Assembly: GCF_014697195.1 (NCBI RefSeq)
Contig: NZ_JACJRJ010000007.1
Span: 1-64,000, forward strand
Length of the DNA: 64,000 nt
Reading direction: 5' to 3'
Origin: Cylindrospermum sp. FACHB-282
GTDB taxonomy: Bacteria > Cyanobacteriota > Cyanobacteriia > Cyanobacteriales > Nostocaceae
Positions 36,797-46,564 of the stretch are shown in pieces. The position numbers and the translations under genes were made by a program. Numbering within the stretch: the stretch's first letter is position 1; each line of letters begins with the position of its first letter. The notes under the pieces are model-generated. The model was given only the letters and a program-made list of their open reading frames with translations. It did not search any database and was not told where the DNA came from.

Positions 36797-37672
36797 ATGA
36801 ATATTCAAGGTAAAGTTGCTCTAATTACTGGAGCTTCACGTGGGATTGGCCGGGCGATCGCCTTAGAATTAGCACAACTTGGTATGAAACGGCTGATATT
36901 GGTGGCACGCGATCGCCATAAATTAGCGGAAGTTGCCCAACAAATCGAGTCCATGGGAGTGGAAACCACAATCCTGTCCTTAGATTTAGCCAATTCAGTC
37001 AACATCAATATTGCGATCGCACAACTTTGGCGCAATGATGGCCCCATTGATCTCCTAGTGAATTGTGCAGGGGTAGCATACCAAAACACATTCTTACAAT
37101 CTAAACTTCCCCAAGTCCAAGAAGAACTATCAGTCAACTTAATGGGAATGTACACCCTCACCAGTCTGATAGCGCGACGCATGGCCAGCCAAAGACAAGG
37201 GACAATTGTCAACGTCTCCAGCTTGATGGGGAAAGTAGCAGCACCAACAATGGCCACATATTCCGCCACCAAGTTTGCAATTATCGGCTTTACCCAAGCC
37301 TTACGCCAAGAACTAGCACCACATAATATCCGTGTTATCGCCTTACTCCCCACCCTCACAGACACAGACATGGTACGCGACTTACAATTATTTCGCTGGG
37401 TAGTTCCCATGACTCCCGAAAAAGTAGCCCAAGTACTCGTTGCTGGACTAGAAAAGAATACACCAGAAATATTAGTGGGATGGCAATCTCATTTAGCCGT
37501 CTGGTGTCAACGTCTTTCCCCTTGGTTGCTAGAGCAGATTTTACAACTTGCCACACCAGGAACAAAACAACCTCAAGACAGCTTAATTAAGAGTTTTCGG
37601 GCAAAAATCCACCGTTTTGGCGATTGGTTGTTGTCTGGAAATATGGCTTCTTTAGTATCTGCGCGGAAGTGA
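36797..37672 (+). CDS. Short-chain dehydrogenase/reductase
   Basis: NAD(P)-dependent SDR of classical type. The cofactor motif TGASRGIGRA is near the N-terminus (residues 12-21), NCAG marks strand 4 and NVSS the catalytic Ser region. YSATKFA supplies Tyr and Lys (Y-x-x-x-K). The C-terminal 70 residues extend beyond the usual SDR core (RLSPWLLEQILQLATPG) and may contact a membrane or partner. ATG 36797 directly precedes the family N-terminus (MNIQGKVALITGAS). The substrate is unknown. The GH57 gene starts about 100 bases downstream, so co-transcription is possible. Confidence 0.88.
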   Translation: MNIQGKVALITGASRGIGRAIALELAQLGMKRLILVARDRHKLAEVAQQIESMGVETTILSLDLANSVNINIAIAQLWRNDGPIDLLVNCAGVAYQNTFLQSKLPQVQEELSVNLMGMYTLTSLIARRMASQRQGTIVNVSSLMGKVAAPTMATYSATKFAIIGFTQALRQELAPHNIRVIALLPTLTDTDMVRDLQLFRWVVPMTPEKVAQVLVAGLEKNTPEILVGWQSHLAVWCQRLSPWLLEQILQLATPGTKQPQDSLIKSFRAKIHRFGDWLLSGNMASLVSARK

Positions 37673-37769
37673 TAAGAGACTTCTAGGTTAAGAATCGCGC
37701 AGCTTCGGGCACTCATTGCCAGATACAGGTGCAAGATGATAGCTATACCTTGTTTCGGAGCAACCAGAA

Positions 37770-39254
37770 ATGCTTACCTTTCCTACCACTCTCCCTAAAT
37801 TGCCCGAAATCATTGATGATTTACCAAATATTTCTGGTTGGGAAACAGAGGTACTCTCTGTAGTTAACCATGATGCACCTGTTTTTTTACCAACAACCAA
37901 TATCCGGTTAGAGGATGTAAATGCAGTATTTGCGATCGCCTTACACATGCACCAGCCAACAATCCCCGCTGGACATAATGGCAAACTCATCAGCAATCTG
38001 CAACACATGTTTGAAAATCCTCACCAAGGAGATAACCACAACGCCGGGCCCTTTGCCTATTGTTATAGTCGCATGGGAGACTTCATCCCCGAACTTGTCA
38101 ATCAAGGTTGCAATCCCCGTGTGATGTTGGATTACTCAGGTAATCTTTTGTGGGGACTCCAACAAATGGGACGCGCAGACATTATCGACAACCTCAAACG
38201 CATCACCTGCGATTCTACCTATCAGCCTTATGTAGAGTGGTTGGGTACAATGTGGAGTCATGCAGTGATTCCTTCCACCCCCATCCCAGATATTAAACTA
38301 CACATCATCGCATGGCAACAACACTTTGCAGCAATATTTGGTTGGGAAGCACTAGGGCGAGTCAAAGGATTTTCACCCCCAGAAATGCACCTACCAAATC
38401 ACCCTGACACCCTATTTGCATTTGTCAAAGCCCTCAAAGAATGTGGATATCGCTGGCTACTCGTTCAAGAACATACTATAGAAACACTTAGCGGTGAATC
38501 TATCATCGACAAACATTTACCACACCGTTTAATAGCTCGCAATTCCCAAGGTGAAACAATTAGTATCACAGCTTTGATTAAAACCCAAGGTTCAGATACT
38601 AAATTAGTAGCTCAAATGCAGCCATATTATGAAGCCAAAACCCTATCTAAACAAAAAATAGGTAATATTTTAGTACCCCCAATCGTCAGCCAAATTGGTG
38701 ACGGTGAAAATGGTGGTGTGATGATGAATGAATTTCCCAGTGCTTTTAAAAAAGCTTGGGGAGAAATAGGTAAAACAGGAGTTGTTGGAGTGTGTGGCAC
38801 AGAATATTTAGAATTACTAGCAGATGCTGGTTGTCAAACCGAAGATTTTCCTGCTTGTCAGCCAGTGGGACAACACCAGATTTGGCAGCGAGTTTCACCA
38901 GATAATTTCCTACCCCACGCTCTAGAAAATGCCATTCAAGAAATTAAGCAAATCAACCCCAATTTTCACATGGATGGTGCTTCCTGGACTAATCATATTA
39001 GTTGGGTGCAAGGATATGAAAATGTTCTATCTCCCATGTATGAGTTAAGTAGTTCATTTCATCAAAAAGTTAATAAATTATTGACTGCTAACTCAGCAGA
39101 ACCCTTTACCAGACAATCTAAATACCGGAATCTTCTGTTACATAACCTGTTGTTGCAAACAAGCTGTTTTCGTTATTGGGGACAAGGTGCTTGGACTGAC
39201 TACGCCCAGGAGATTTATCAACAGGGCGACAATTTGTTGCAAGCTTCATATTAG
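37770..39254 (+). CDS. Glycoside hydrolase family 57 protein
   Basis: A GH57-type alpha-glucan enzyme of 494 residues. The diagnostic FAIALHMHQPTIPAG stretch marks the first barrel strand. The family fold is a (beta/alpha)7 barrel with a catalytic Glu and Asp. Candidate regions are GFSPPEMHLP (Glu) and FHMDGASWTNHISW (Asp). No signal peptide is visible, so it should act in the cytosol, probably on glycogen or maltodextrin. The stop codon abuts a MITE-like element. Confidence 0.85.
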   Translation: MLTFPTTLPKLPEIIDDLPNISGWETEVLSVVNHDAPVFLPTTNIRLEDVNAVFAIALHMHQPTIPAGHNGKLISNLQHMFENPHQGDNHNAGPFAYCYSRMGDFIPELVNQGCNPRVMLDYSGNLLWGLQQMGRADIIDNLKRITCDSTYQPYVEWLGTMWSHAVIPSTPIPDIKLHIIAWQQHFAAIFGWEALGRVKGFSPPEMHLPNHPDTLFAFVKALKECGYRWLLVQEHTIETLSGESIIDKHLPHRLIARNSQGETISITALIKTQGSDTKLVAQMQPYYEAKTLSKQKIGNILVPPIVSQIGDGENGGVMMNEFPSAFKKAWGEIGKTGVVGVCGTEYLELLADAGCQTEDFPACQPVGQHQIWQRVSPDNFLPHALENAIQEIKQINPNFHMDGASWTNHISWVQGYENVLSPMYELSSSFHQKVNKLLTANSAEPFTRQSKYRNLLLHNLLLQTSCFRYWGQGAWTDYAQEIYQQGDNLLQASY

Positions 39255-39454
39255 TAGAACTTACGCACTATACAAATTGAACACGATATGGAGCAACGAT
39301 AGTTGATCATTTTCGGCTTTTGAACATGGCTTTGTAGGGTGCGTCAGACCCAATAATTTGGCAATAATGAACAGATTTTGGACATCTGACGCACCCTACA
39401 ACAGACTTAAGCAATGCTTCATATTTGGTGTTTCCTATCAATTCGTAAGTCCTA
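39255..39454. mobile_element. MITE-like element with nested inverted repeats
   Basis: The outer ends TAGAACTTACGCA and TTCGTAAGTCCTA are near-complements. An inner pair, GTAGGGTGCGTCAGA (39334-39348) and TCTGACGCACCCTAC (39385-39399), is a perfect 15 bp inverted repeat. It starts at the base after the GH57 stop. It is non-coding and probably a passive element. Confidence 0.6.
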
Positions 39455-39556
39455 ATTAGATACAGAAAAAGCCTATAACTGGATGACTGAGAGAGATTCT
39501 TCAGATTCCACTTCTAGGCTGAATATAATTATTTGATCCATATCAAAACAGCATTA

Positions 39557-40351
39557 TTAGGCAGATTTTAACTTACGACGGCGTAGTAAGGCCAGTGCAG
39601 CTACCCCACCTAATCCAAGTATGGTTGTTGGTTCAGGTGTTGTTTTTCTAGCAATCACCTTGAAGTCGGGGCCATTAAAGCTAGCATTAGCTGTGAGTCG
39701 GAGACCACTTAATTTGGTAACTCCCAACTCATTGAGGCTAACTCCCCAAGAACCTAGACCTTGAGCGCTAGCAATTTCTACGGTGTCAATTTTGAAGCCA
39801 GTATATTGCTGTTCGGTACGTAGTAGCTTTTTGTAGCTACCGGCGATTAAGCTTCCAGTGCTATCCAATGCTTGAATACCCAAATCACTATTCACACCCC
39901 GTTCCCAGAAGAACAGGTTATCGAGTCCCAAGTTATCTTGTGTAATTTCGCTATCAAAAAACACATCAATTGTGAAAGTCCCATCATCTTCAGTGTCAAT
40001 GATATTGTTTAAGTTGTTGTTTCCCAAGAATTTAGCAACAGCTGTACTGGTGGGGTCTTCTGCCGGGGCCAGGGGCGAAGTAGCGTTGTCACCTTTATCT
40101 GTACTGGCAGCACCACTGTTAGTGCTTGTAGCGTTTCTGGGTGTATTGTACTGTATTACAGCATTGTTGACGTAGGAAAAGCTGTTAATTGTCTTTCCAC
40201 TCTGGGTAATGGAATTCAATATCACATCGTTTTTAGCACTAGTGTAGCTGACGTTACTGGTAAAACTTGCAGCTTGAGCAGAATTAGCCATAGCTAAAAC
40301 CGCAGTACAAACTAAGCCTATGGAAATAAATGCACCTTGAGCTTTCATCAT
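39557..40351 (-). CDS. PEP-CTERM exported protein
   Basis: A 264-residue exported protein. A signal peptide (residues 1-27, ending NSAQAA) is followed by a beta-rich domain with SFTSNVSYTSAKNDVIL and FTIDVFFDSEITQDN. The C-terminus is a textbook PEP-CTERM signal: TPEPTTILGLGG, a hydrophobic stretch, and RRRKLKSA. It should be recognised by an exosortase (not in this window) and released to the cell envelope or matrix. No catalytic residues are seen. Confidence 0.88.
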   Translation of the reverse strand: MMKAQGAFISIGLVCTAVLAMANSAQAASFTSNVSYTSAKNDVILNSITQSGKTINSFSYVNNAVIQYNTPRNATSTNSGAASTDKGDNATSPLAPAEDPTSTAVAKFLGNNNLNNIIDTEDDGTFTIDVFFDSEITQDNLGLDNLFFWERGVNSDLGIQALDSTGSLIAGSYKKLLRTEQQYTGFKIDTVEIASAQGLGSWGVSLNELGVTKLSGLRLTANASFNGPDFKVIARKTTPEPTTILGLGGVAALALLRRRKLKSA

Positions 40352-40955
40352 ATTCTCCGCAATTTAAAGTGTGTGCCGTAGTTTGTCAAATTTACTACAT
40401 AAGCTAAATATAATTTTACGTTATAAGTATTACAAAAATCTATCAGTAACATTGCTGATTCATCGTTAAAGTTTTAGTGAAAGCGATAAAACAAGGCAAG
40501 GGCATCTTGTCAATAAAAACGCCTCAATTTCCATAAAAACAAAATAATATAGCCTTTCCGAAGCTAATGAGGTATGTAAAGATTTTATATATCAAGACTT
40601 TCGTTTTTAAGGTGTACCTCACATGATAGGGAAACGCTATAACCCTCTTTTATCACTCTCGAAAAAGAATAATTGAAGTCAGATTTTGTAACTCTGATTT
40701 AATCAAGGTTTGGAGCCTTCTTTTCTAACAGAAAATAAAATTCATAGCCAAACAGTGAAAATTCAAGCCCCGTAAATTTTTCAGGTATTGCATTATCCCA
40801 AAGTGACAAAATAGCGATAGTAATCTCACTGAGATTTTACTAAGCATACCCAAATATACTTAGACTCTAACCCACGTCGGTTAAGATTTCGGCTAATCTG
40901 GATTTGGTGATTGGGAAAACCGCTCTGGGTCTACGTTTATCGTGTCACATCACAA
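40352..40955. other. Intergenic region without a recognised gene
   Basis: About 600 AT-rich bases between two minus-strand genes. It should contain the promoter of the PEP-CTERM gene. No repeat or RNA gene was recognised. Confidence 0.4.
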
Positions 40956-42314
40956 TCAAACCAAAGGTAAAAGAATTTCAAACTCAGTACCAATACCTAA
41001 TTGTGAGCGGAAATTTAATTTACCCCCATGTCTTGCGGTGATAATTTGATAACTTACGGCTAGGCTAGTTTCCTTATCAGCCCGTTTTTGCACAGAAAAA
41101 GACTCAATAATCTGCTGTTGCAACTCCTGAGACATTCCTGGGCCATTGTCAGCAATGCGAATAGCAACCCAGCGAGAATCTGGTGCGTGTAGGTTGATAG
41201 CTGGCTGGGAAATTACTTCTGTAGTAATCTCAATTCGGGGTTTATCAGTAGTGTTTATAGCTTCTGATAAAAACTTATGTCGTACTGATGCATTGAGTAA
41301 GGCATCTACAGAGCGACTTAAAATATTCATTAATACCTGATTTAACTGTCCTAAAAAGCAACATAGTGGAGGCAGATGTCCATAATTTTTAACAATTTCA
41401 ATTTCCCCTTTAATTCGGCTATTAATTAGTAAGATAATACTATCTATACAGGCGTGTAAGTCTGCTGGTTTAGGATATACTTCATCGATATAACAGAAGT
41501 TTTGTAAGCTAGCAACGAGTTTTTTTAATCTTTCTGCCCCATGACGAATACTAGTCAGTGTTAGTAATAAATCTTGTTCTATAAAATCAAATTCTATATC
41601 TTCTTTGAGTTGCCTAATTTCTTCAGAATGCTGAGGAAAAGTCCTATCATAAGCTGCGATCAGTTTCAGAAAATCTTGGCTGTAGTTGGAGACGTAAGTT
41701 AAGTTACCCCAAATAAAACCCACGGGATCTAAAATTTCGTGTACTACTCCATCTACCAAGCGTCCCAGATTTGCCATTTTATCATTTTGGATCATTTTGG
41801 CTTGGCTGCGTTCATACCGTACCTGAGTTTCAATACCCCGAATTTGCCAAGAAGCAATATTCAATTGCTGTACCTCTAATAATCTGTAGGTATCAGGTGC
41901 GGTTTGCACGACAATTGGTTCAGCCAAAAGTTCAGGCGATCGCCGTAAGCTAAGTTGCATCGCTGTCAAAATCGTTGTTGTATCGGGAAGCAGCAAAATC
42001 GTTGTCCGTGCATAGCTGTAGATCACGCTCAACAGTTCCCGGTTCAACAAATCTTGTCCATGAGGACGAATCAAAAATTCCAGCAGTTGCCGTCGGGAAA
42101 TCATCCCCAGAAACTTTCCCTCCTCTAGCAAAATTGCTCCTGGCAACAGGGGGTATTTTTCAAAAACCTGGACAATTTCTTTACCAGTACAGCTAATTTC
42201 TACTTGAAAATTGCACAATGGCAGTTCCTGGAGGGTTGAACCTAAACCAAGATCGCGATCGCTACCAACAGAAAAAAATGGCCCTGAGATTTGAGGATTG
42301 AATTCTTGTGGCAC
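40956..42314 (-). CDS. CBS-domain sensor histidine kinase-like protein, degenerate boxes
   Basis: 452 residues. The N-terminal 165 form a CBS-domain pair (GAILLEEGKFLGMISRRQLL in the first). A linker helix leads to the dimerisation domain with His192 in VVHEILDP. The ATPase domain ends with IRIADNGPGMS (G1 box) and a C-terminal GIGTEFEILLPL. The N-box reads LNQVLMNILSRSVDAL: its first Asn is kept, but the usual NA is RS. The H-box lacks the usual N-P or R-P ending, so phosphotransfer may be weakened. No response regulator is adjacent. CBS domains suggest control by adenosyl ligands. Confidence 0.82.
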   Translation of the reverse strand: MPQEFNPQISGPFFSVGSDRDLGLGSTLQELPLCNFQVEISCTGKEIVQVFEKYPLLPGAILLEEGKFLGMISRRQLLEFLIRPHGQDLLNRELLSVIYSYARTTILLLPDTTTILTAMQLSLRRSPELLAEPIVVQTAPDTYRLLEVQQLNIASWQIRGIETQVRYERSQAKMIQNDKMANLGRLVDGVVHEILDPVGFIWGNLTYVSNYSQDFLKLIAAYDRTFPQHSEEIRQLKEDIEFDFIEQDLLLTLTSIRHGAERLKKLVASLQNFCYIDEVYPKPADLHACIDSIILLINSRIKGEIEIVKNYGHLPPLCCFLGQLNQVLMNILSRSVDALLNASVRHKFLSEAINTTDKPRIEITTEVISQPAINLHAPDSRWVAIRIADNGPGMSQELQQQIIESFSVQKRADKETSLAVSYQIITARHGGKLNFRSQLGIGTEFEILLPLV

Positions 42315-42938
42315 TAGACACCTTAATCTTTAGCTAGACTTGCAACCGGTCAGCTAATATTTTAGCTCCCCTCGTGATCGTCCCATAGCCATAAGTTACC
42401 AAATCCGCTTGTGCAGACTTTGCTTGTAGAGCATCTATGAATATCTGAGAAAAATCGCTGATCTACTTGTGGTGGGCAGGTTTTGCACAAAATACCGCAG
42501 GGCATTTACCGCATTTATTTAACTTTGGTGTGGCAATTTTAAGTTTTTGAGAGTAAAAAATCAACCAAAACACATATCAGATTTTACGGTAGACAGGAAC
42601 TCCTAGAGATCCCCAAATGTAGAAATACTGTAAATCCTTGGTAAAAATTTCGCTCTTTCAACATACTATCAAGCAAATTACTGTAAATATAAACATAGCT
42701 AATTCAAGATCCTGGAGATGCTTAACTGCTGGAATCGGAACCATTTCTAAAGTCAGACAATCTTAGTCATAGTCATCGCTAGTAAATGCACTCAGCTAAA
42801 AATTGCTTTATGGCCCTTAAGCGAAACTAACTCGCTGATTATAATGAGGTTTAATTATCCCAACTTGCTTTTGATCCTCATTCCGATAGAATGGCTAGGC
42901 AGAACCCTACAACTCAAAACCGCTTGTGACTGCGACGC
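42315..42938. other. Divergent intergenic region
   Basis: 620 bases between the kinase (minus) and permease (plus) start codons. Promoters for both must lie here. No repeats, RNA genes or clear operators were recognised. Confidence 0.4.
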
Positions 42939-43997
42939 ATGATAAATCAACTGAACAATGGTTTTACCCTATTTCTAAGTCTGCTAGTCGAGGCGATGCC
43001 TTTTTTGCTGCTTGGGGTTTTATTCTCCAGTTTGCTGCTATTTTTTGTTGATGAACGCAAATTAGTGGAGAGAATGCCCAAAAATCCCCTACTGGGCGCT
43101 TTATTTGGCAGTATGATTGGCTTTTTGTTTCCGGTGTGTGAGTGTGGTAATGTGCCGGTGGCGCGGCGGTTATTGATGCAGGGAGTACCCACACCAGTAG
43201 CAATCGGCTTTTTACTAGCAGCACCGACAATTAACCCAATTGTGATTTGGGCAACTTGGACAGCATTTCGAGATCAGCCAGAAATAGTGGTGTTACGAGT
43301 TGTCTTTTCCTTATTAATCGCCACTATTATTGGTTATGTTTTCAGTTTTCAAAAGGACTTGAGTCCGATGTTGCAACCTGAAATCGCCCGTTATCTGAAG
43401 TTTAATCCACCCGCAAAACCTGAACCTAAGGGCCGACGGAGACATGGACAGGTACAACAGCCAGCCACTACACCCAGTTTGTTGCAATCAGGAAGTTATA
43501 TTCTGGGAGGAAAAGCAGGTGGCCCCACGCGTCTAGATGCTAATTTAATCCCAGCCAATACCCCAGCCTCTAGCCCTAGTAAACCCCTGGCAGATAAATT
43601 GCGCCTGTTATTGGATAATGTCGTCCAAGAATTACGGGAATTAGGCGGAGTGATGGTTTTAGGTAGTGCAATTGCTGCGGCTATTCAAGTTCTAGCTCCC
43701 CGTGAACTCATCCTCAGTCTTGGGGCTGGGCCGATTAGTTCAATTGTTGCCATGCTGATATTAGCGGCAGTGGTGTCAATTTGTTCTACAGTGGATTCCT
43801 TCTTTGCGCTATCTTTTGCCTCAACTTTTACCAGTGGTTCCTTGTTAGCATTTCTGGTATTTGGCCCAATGATTGATATTAAAGGCGTTGGTTTGATGTT
43901 ATCAATTTTCAAACCTAAAGCTCTAATTTATCTCTTTGCTTTAGCAGGACAACTAGCGTTTTTATTCACCTTAATTTTGAATTTACACGTCATTTGA
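42939..43997 (+). CDS. Permease of the DUF318/ArsP-like family
   Basis: A 352-residue inner membrane protein with about eight hydrophobic segments in two halves. The family signature GFLFPVCECGNVPVARRLL (with the CECG motif) is near residue 60. The second half carries LAAVVSICSTVDSFFALSFA, the symmetry-related SxCS element. A 90-residue hydrophilic loop separates them. Related proteins move metalloids or organoarsenicals, but the substrate here is unknown. The next gene is a DUF1980/TIGR03943 protein, the usual partner of this permease type, about 250 bases downstream. Confidence 0.85.
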   Translation: MINQLNNGFTLFLSLLVEAMPFLLLGVLFSSLLLFFVDERKLVERMPKNPLLGALFGSMIGFLFPVCECGNVPVARRLLMQGVPTPVAIGFLLAAPTINPIVIWATWTAFRDQPEIVVLRVVFSLLIATIIGYVFSFQKDLSPMLQPEIARYLKFNPPAKPEPKGRRRHGQVQQPATTPSLLQSGSYILGGKAGGPTRLDANLIPANTPASSPSKPLADKLRLLLDNVVQELRELGGVMVLGSAIAAAIQVLAPRELILSLGAGPISSIVAMLILAAVVSICSTVDSFFALSFASTFTSGSLLAFLVFGPMIDIKGVGLMLSIFKPKALIYLFALAGQLAFLFTLILNLHVI

Positions 43998-44074
43998 TTT
44001 TTGTCTAATGACCAAGGTCGCTTCGCTGCAATTCAAAATTATCTTATTCAAAATTCAAATTGACCGCGAAACGA

Positions 44075-44290
44075 CTGACCAATGACCAATGACCTGTTTG
44101 ACCAATGACCCTTCGGGTTCGCCAGTTGCTCATGGGGAGCCACTGCGTTGGACGGGTTCCCCGGCTTAAAGCACGTGGCGTGGAAACAAGACGGTTCTGC
44201 GCACTGGCTCACCAATGACCAATGACCTGTTTGACCAATAACTAATGACTTCAATCCAAAATCCAAAATCCAAAATCCAAAATATTTTGC
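44075..44290 (+). repeat. Heptamer repeat tract with embedded 50 bp dispersed repeat
   Basis: Units of GACCAAT flank a 50-mer (44134-44183, GGGGAGCCACTGCGTTGG at its start). This 50-mer matches, inverted, 12788-12836. The tract ends with five AATCCAA units that are translated as the N-terminus of the next gene. Confidence 0.7.
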
Positions 44291-45018
44291 TCCCTTGGCT
44301 GGATGTCTTCGCAATTGGAGCTTGGGGAGTTTTAATTCTGAAATACTGGCTGACAGGCAAGCTGAATTTATTGATTCACCCTGATTACTTTTGGTTAGCT
44401 ATTTCAGGTGGCTTTGGCTTGCTAATTGTTGGCTTATCTAAAGCATGGCAACTTTGGGTGCGACGTCGCCGTTATGATCCGCCCAGCACCCAACATTTCA
44501 GCTTGTTTCCCCCAGGGTGGGGTAGTGCTTTGCTGTTAACAGCGGCGATTTTAGGGTTAATGATTACACCCCGCGTGTTTGCCAGTGACAAGGCACTTCA
44601 GGGTGGTGTGACTGAATTAATGGGAGCGACACGCGCCCAACCCCAAGCTTTTCGCGCTACCATTCGTCCAGAGGAGCGATCGCTTGTAGACTGGGTACGC
44701 ACTCTCAATGTCTATCCCGAACCTGATGCTTATGCAGGACAAAAAGTTAAGGTACAGGGATTTGTCATCCACCCACCAGACATGAGCAAAGACCATTTGT
44801 TCTTGGCAAGGTTTGTAATTACTTGCTGCGCCGCAGATGCCTATCCAGCAGGATTACCTGTCAAACTCACAGGAACTCGCGATCAATACCCACCTGATAT
44901 CTGGCTAGAAGTGGAAGGACAAATGGTGACAGAAAATCTTTTAGGTAAACGCCAACTCACTATTGCTGCTAATTCCTTGAAAACAATTCCCCAACCCAAG
45001 AATCCTTATACTTATTAG
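44245..45018 (+). CDS. TIGR03943/DUF1980 permease partner protein
   Basis: A 257-residue membrane protein of the TIGR03943 family, which accompanies DUF318 permeases. Three hydrophobic stretches lie in the first 115 residues, followed by a soluble C-terminal domain with VKVQGFVIHPPDM and FVITCCAADAYPAGLPV. This CC motif is typical of the family and may bind a metal. The start ATG and first ten codons (MTSIQNPKSK) are heptamer-repeat sequence. A later start near the hydrophobic region could be real, but no better ATG is present. It lies about 250 bases after the permease. Confidence 0.82.
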   Translation: MTSIQNPKSKIQNILLPWLDVFAIGAWGVLILKYWLTGKLNLLIHPDYFWLAISGGFGLLIVGLSKAWQLWVRRRRYDPPSTQHFSLFPPGWGSALLLTAAILGLMITPRVFASDKALQGGVTELMGATRAQPQAFRATIRPEERSLVDWVRTLNVYPEPDAYAGQKVKVQGFVIHPPDMSKDHLFLARFVITCCAADAYPAGLPVKLTGTRDQYPPDIWLEVEGQMVTENLLGKRQLTIAANSLKTIPQPKNPYTY

Positions 45019-45064
45019 TCTAATAACCAATAACCAATAACCAATGACCAATGACCAATGACCA

Positions 45065-46564
45065 ATGACTAAATCCAATACATTTATCCAACCACTGGAT
45101 CGGATAGCGATCGCCCTGATACTTCTGTTGAGTCTGCTCATTGGGTTAGTAATATGGCAAGGTGATGCAGTTAAGCCCCGCGTTCGGAATTTTACTTGGG
45201 ATAACCTAAAAATCGGGGCAGAGGACACCTCCTTTACCCTCACTTTTAGCCGCCCAATGGACACCAAAAGCGTAGAGGATAACTTAAAAATAGATCCGCC
45301 TCTAGCAGGTAAAGTCAGTTGGGCAGGGCGACGGATGGTTTATACATTGCTAACACCAGCACCCTATGGCACAAATTATAAAGTGCAATTACAAGGAGCT
45401 AGAGATAAGTTTTCTGAACGAGAAGGAAAAAATAGAACTATCCAGCCTTTTATAGGTAGCTTCAACACCCGCAATCGCGTCATTCTTTATATAGGAGCCA
45501 ATCCTGAAGAACTAGGACAGTTAGTTCTCTACAACTTGAGCCAAGGACAAAAAAAGGTACTTACCCCCAAAGACTTGGTTGTCATGGACTTCGAGCCATT
45601 TCCAGATGGGGAGAAAATTTTATTTTCTGCTCGCACTACTAATAACCAAGACTTACTTTCAGCGCAACTATATACAGTTACAACGGGCATTTCTAGTTCT
45701 GCTGACAAACCAGCAGCAGCAGCAAGCAGAGTTGACCTGATTTTAGATAATAAAGACTATCAAAATCTGAAATTTGACTTATCACCTGATGGACAAACGA
45801 TTGTTGTTCAACGGGGGAAAAAAGATAATCCCGGTGACTTTGGGCTGTGGTATATACCAACAACTAGCAATCAAAAGGGAGAAAAGCTCACCCCTAAACG
45901 CCTGGAAAGCCAACCGGGGGGAGACTTTACGATTACACCAGATAGTAAAGCTGTAGCAGTTGCCCAAGGACAAGGAACTGCAATCTTAACTCTGCAAGGG
46001 GATGCCAGTAAACCCCTAGATTTTCTGCCACAATTTGGCTTGGTGCAGGCTTTTTCTAAAGATGGCTCACAAGCGGCAATGGTCAAGTTTAATACAGATT
46101 ACACGCGAGATTTGTTTTTAGTGACAAACCAAGGCGTGCAGAAACAACTATTAAAAACAACAGGTTCTATTCTCAGTTGTCAGTTTGATACTGCTTCACC
46201 CACTCTTTATTGCTTGCTGACGCAGTTGGTATCTAAAGAACAATACATAGAACAGCCCTATTTAGTGGCGATTGAATTGAAAACTGGGCAACAGAAACCA
46301 CTTTTAGTCCTACCCCCCGCCCAGCGAAATGTGAAAATGAGTTTATCGCCTGACGGTTTGGGTTTGTTATTCGACCAATTAGTTGCAGTTACGGATACTA
46401 CAGCACTATCACCTGCAAACACCTTGAAAACTGATGATGGAGAAGCGATCGCTAGTAGTAGTCTGTGGTTAATGCCTCTGTTACCCATCGCCGATGCCAC
46501 AACTAATGAGATTAACCCAGAACAACTGCCTTTAGTCGGGTTTCATCCCCGTTGGCTACCATAA
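45065..46564 (+). CDS. Membrane-anchored protein with Ig-like and PD40 beta-propeller repeats
   Basis: A 499-residue protein with one N-terminal membrane anchor (residues 14-32). A bacterial Ig-like domain of the SbsA type follows (DTSFTLTFSRPMDTKSVEDN; FSRPMD is characteristic). From about residue 135 there are repeated strands such as LVVMDFEPFPDGEKILFSA, KFDLSPDGQTIVVQ and KMSLSPDGLGLLFDQ, typical of TolB/PD40 beta-propellers. No active site is visible. It starts 46 bases after the DUF1980 gene, with its ATG inside a CCAATGA repeat tract, so it may be the third gene of that unit. Confidence 0.75.
   Translation: MTKSNTFIQPLDRIAIALILLLSLLIGLVIWQGDAVKPRVRNFTWDNLKIGAEDTSFTLTFSRPMDTKSVEDNLKIDPPLAGKVSWAGRRMVYTLLTPAPYGTNYKVQLQGARDKFSEREGKNRTIQPFIGSFNTRNRVILYIGANPEELGQLVLYNLSQGQKKVLTPKDLVVMDFEPFPDGEKILFSARTTNNQDLLSAQLYTVTTGISSSADKPAAAASRVDLILDNKDYQNLKFDLSPDGQTIVVQRGKKDNPGDFGLWYIPTTSNQKGEKLTPKRLESQPGGDFTITPDSKAVAVAQGQGTAILTLQGDASKPLDFLPQFGLVQAFSKDGSQAAMVKFNTDYTRDLFLVTNQGVQKQLLKTTGSILSCQFDTASPTLYCLLTQLVSKEQYIEQPYLVAIELKTGQQKPLLVLPPAQRNVKMSLSPDGLGLLFDQLVAVTDTTALSPANTLKTDDGEAIASSSLWLMPLLPIADATTNEINPEQLPLVGFHPRWLP

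Noticed and set aside
36805-37410. Long minus-strand frame opposite the SDR gene
   Set aside because: The SDR has all catalytic motifs on the plus strand; the antisense frame is a codon-bias shadow.
44075-45070. Tandem heptamers considered as regulatory binding arrays
   Set aside because: The same degenerate units occur at many unrelated gene borders and inside a coding region, which fits STRR repeats better than operators.
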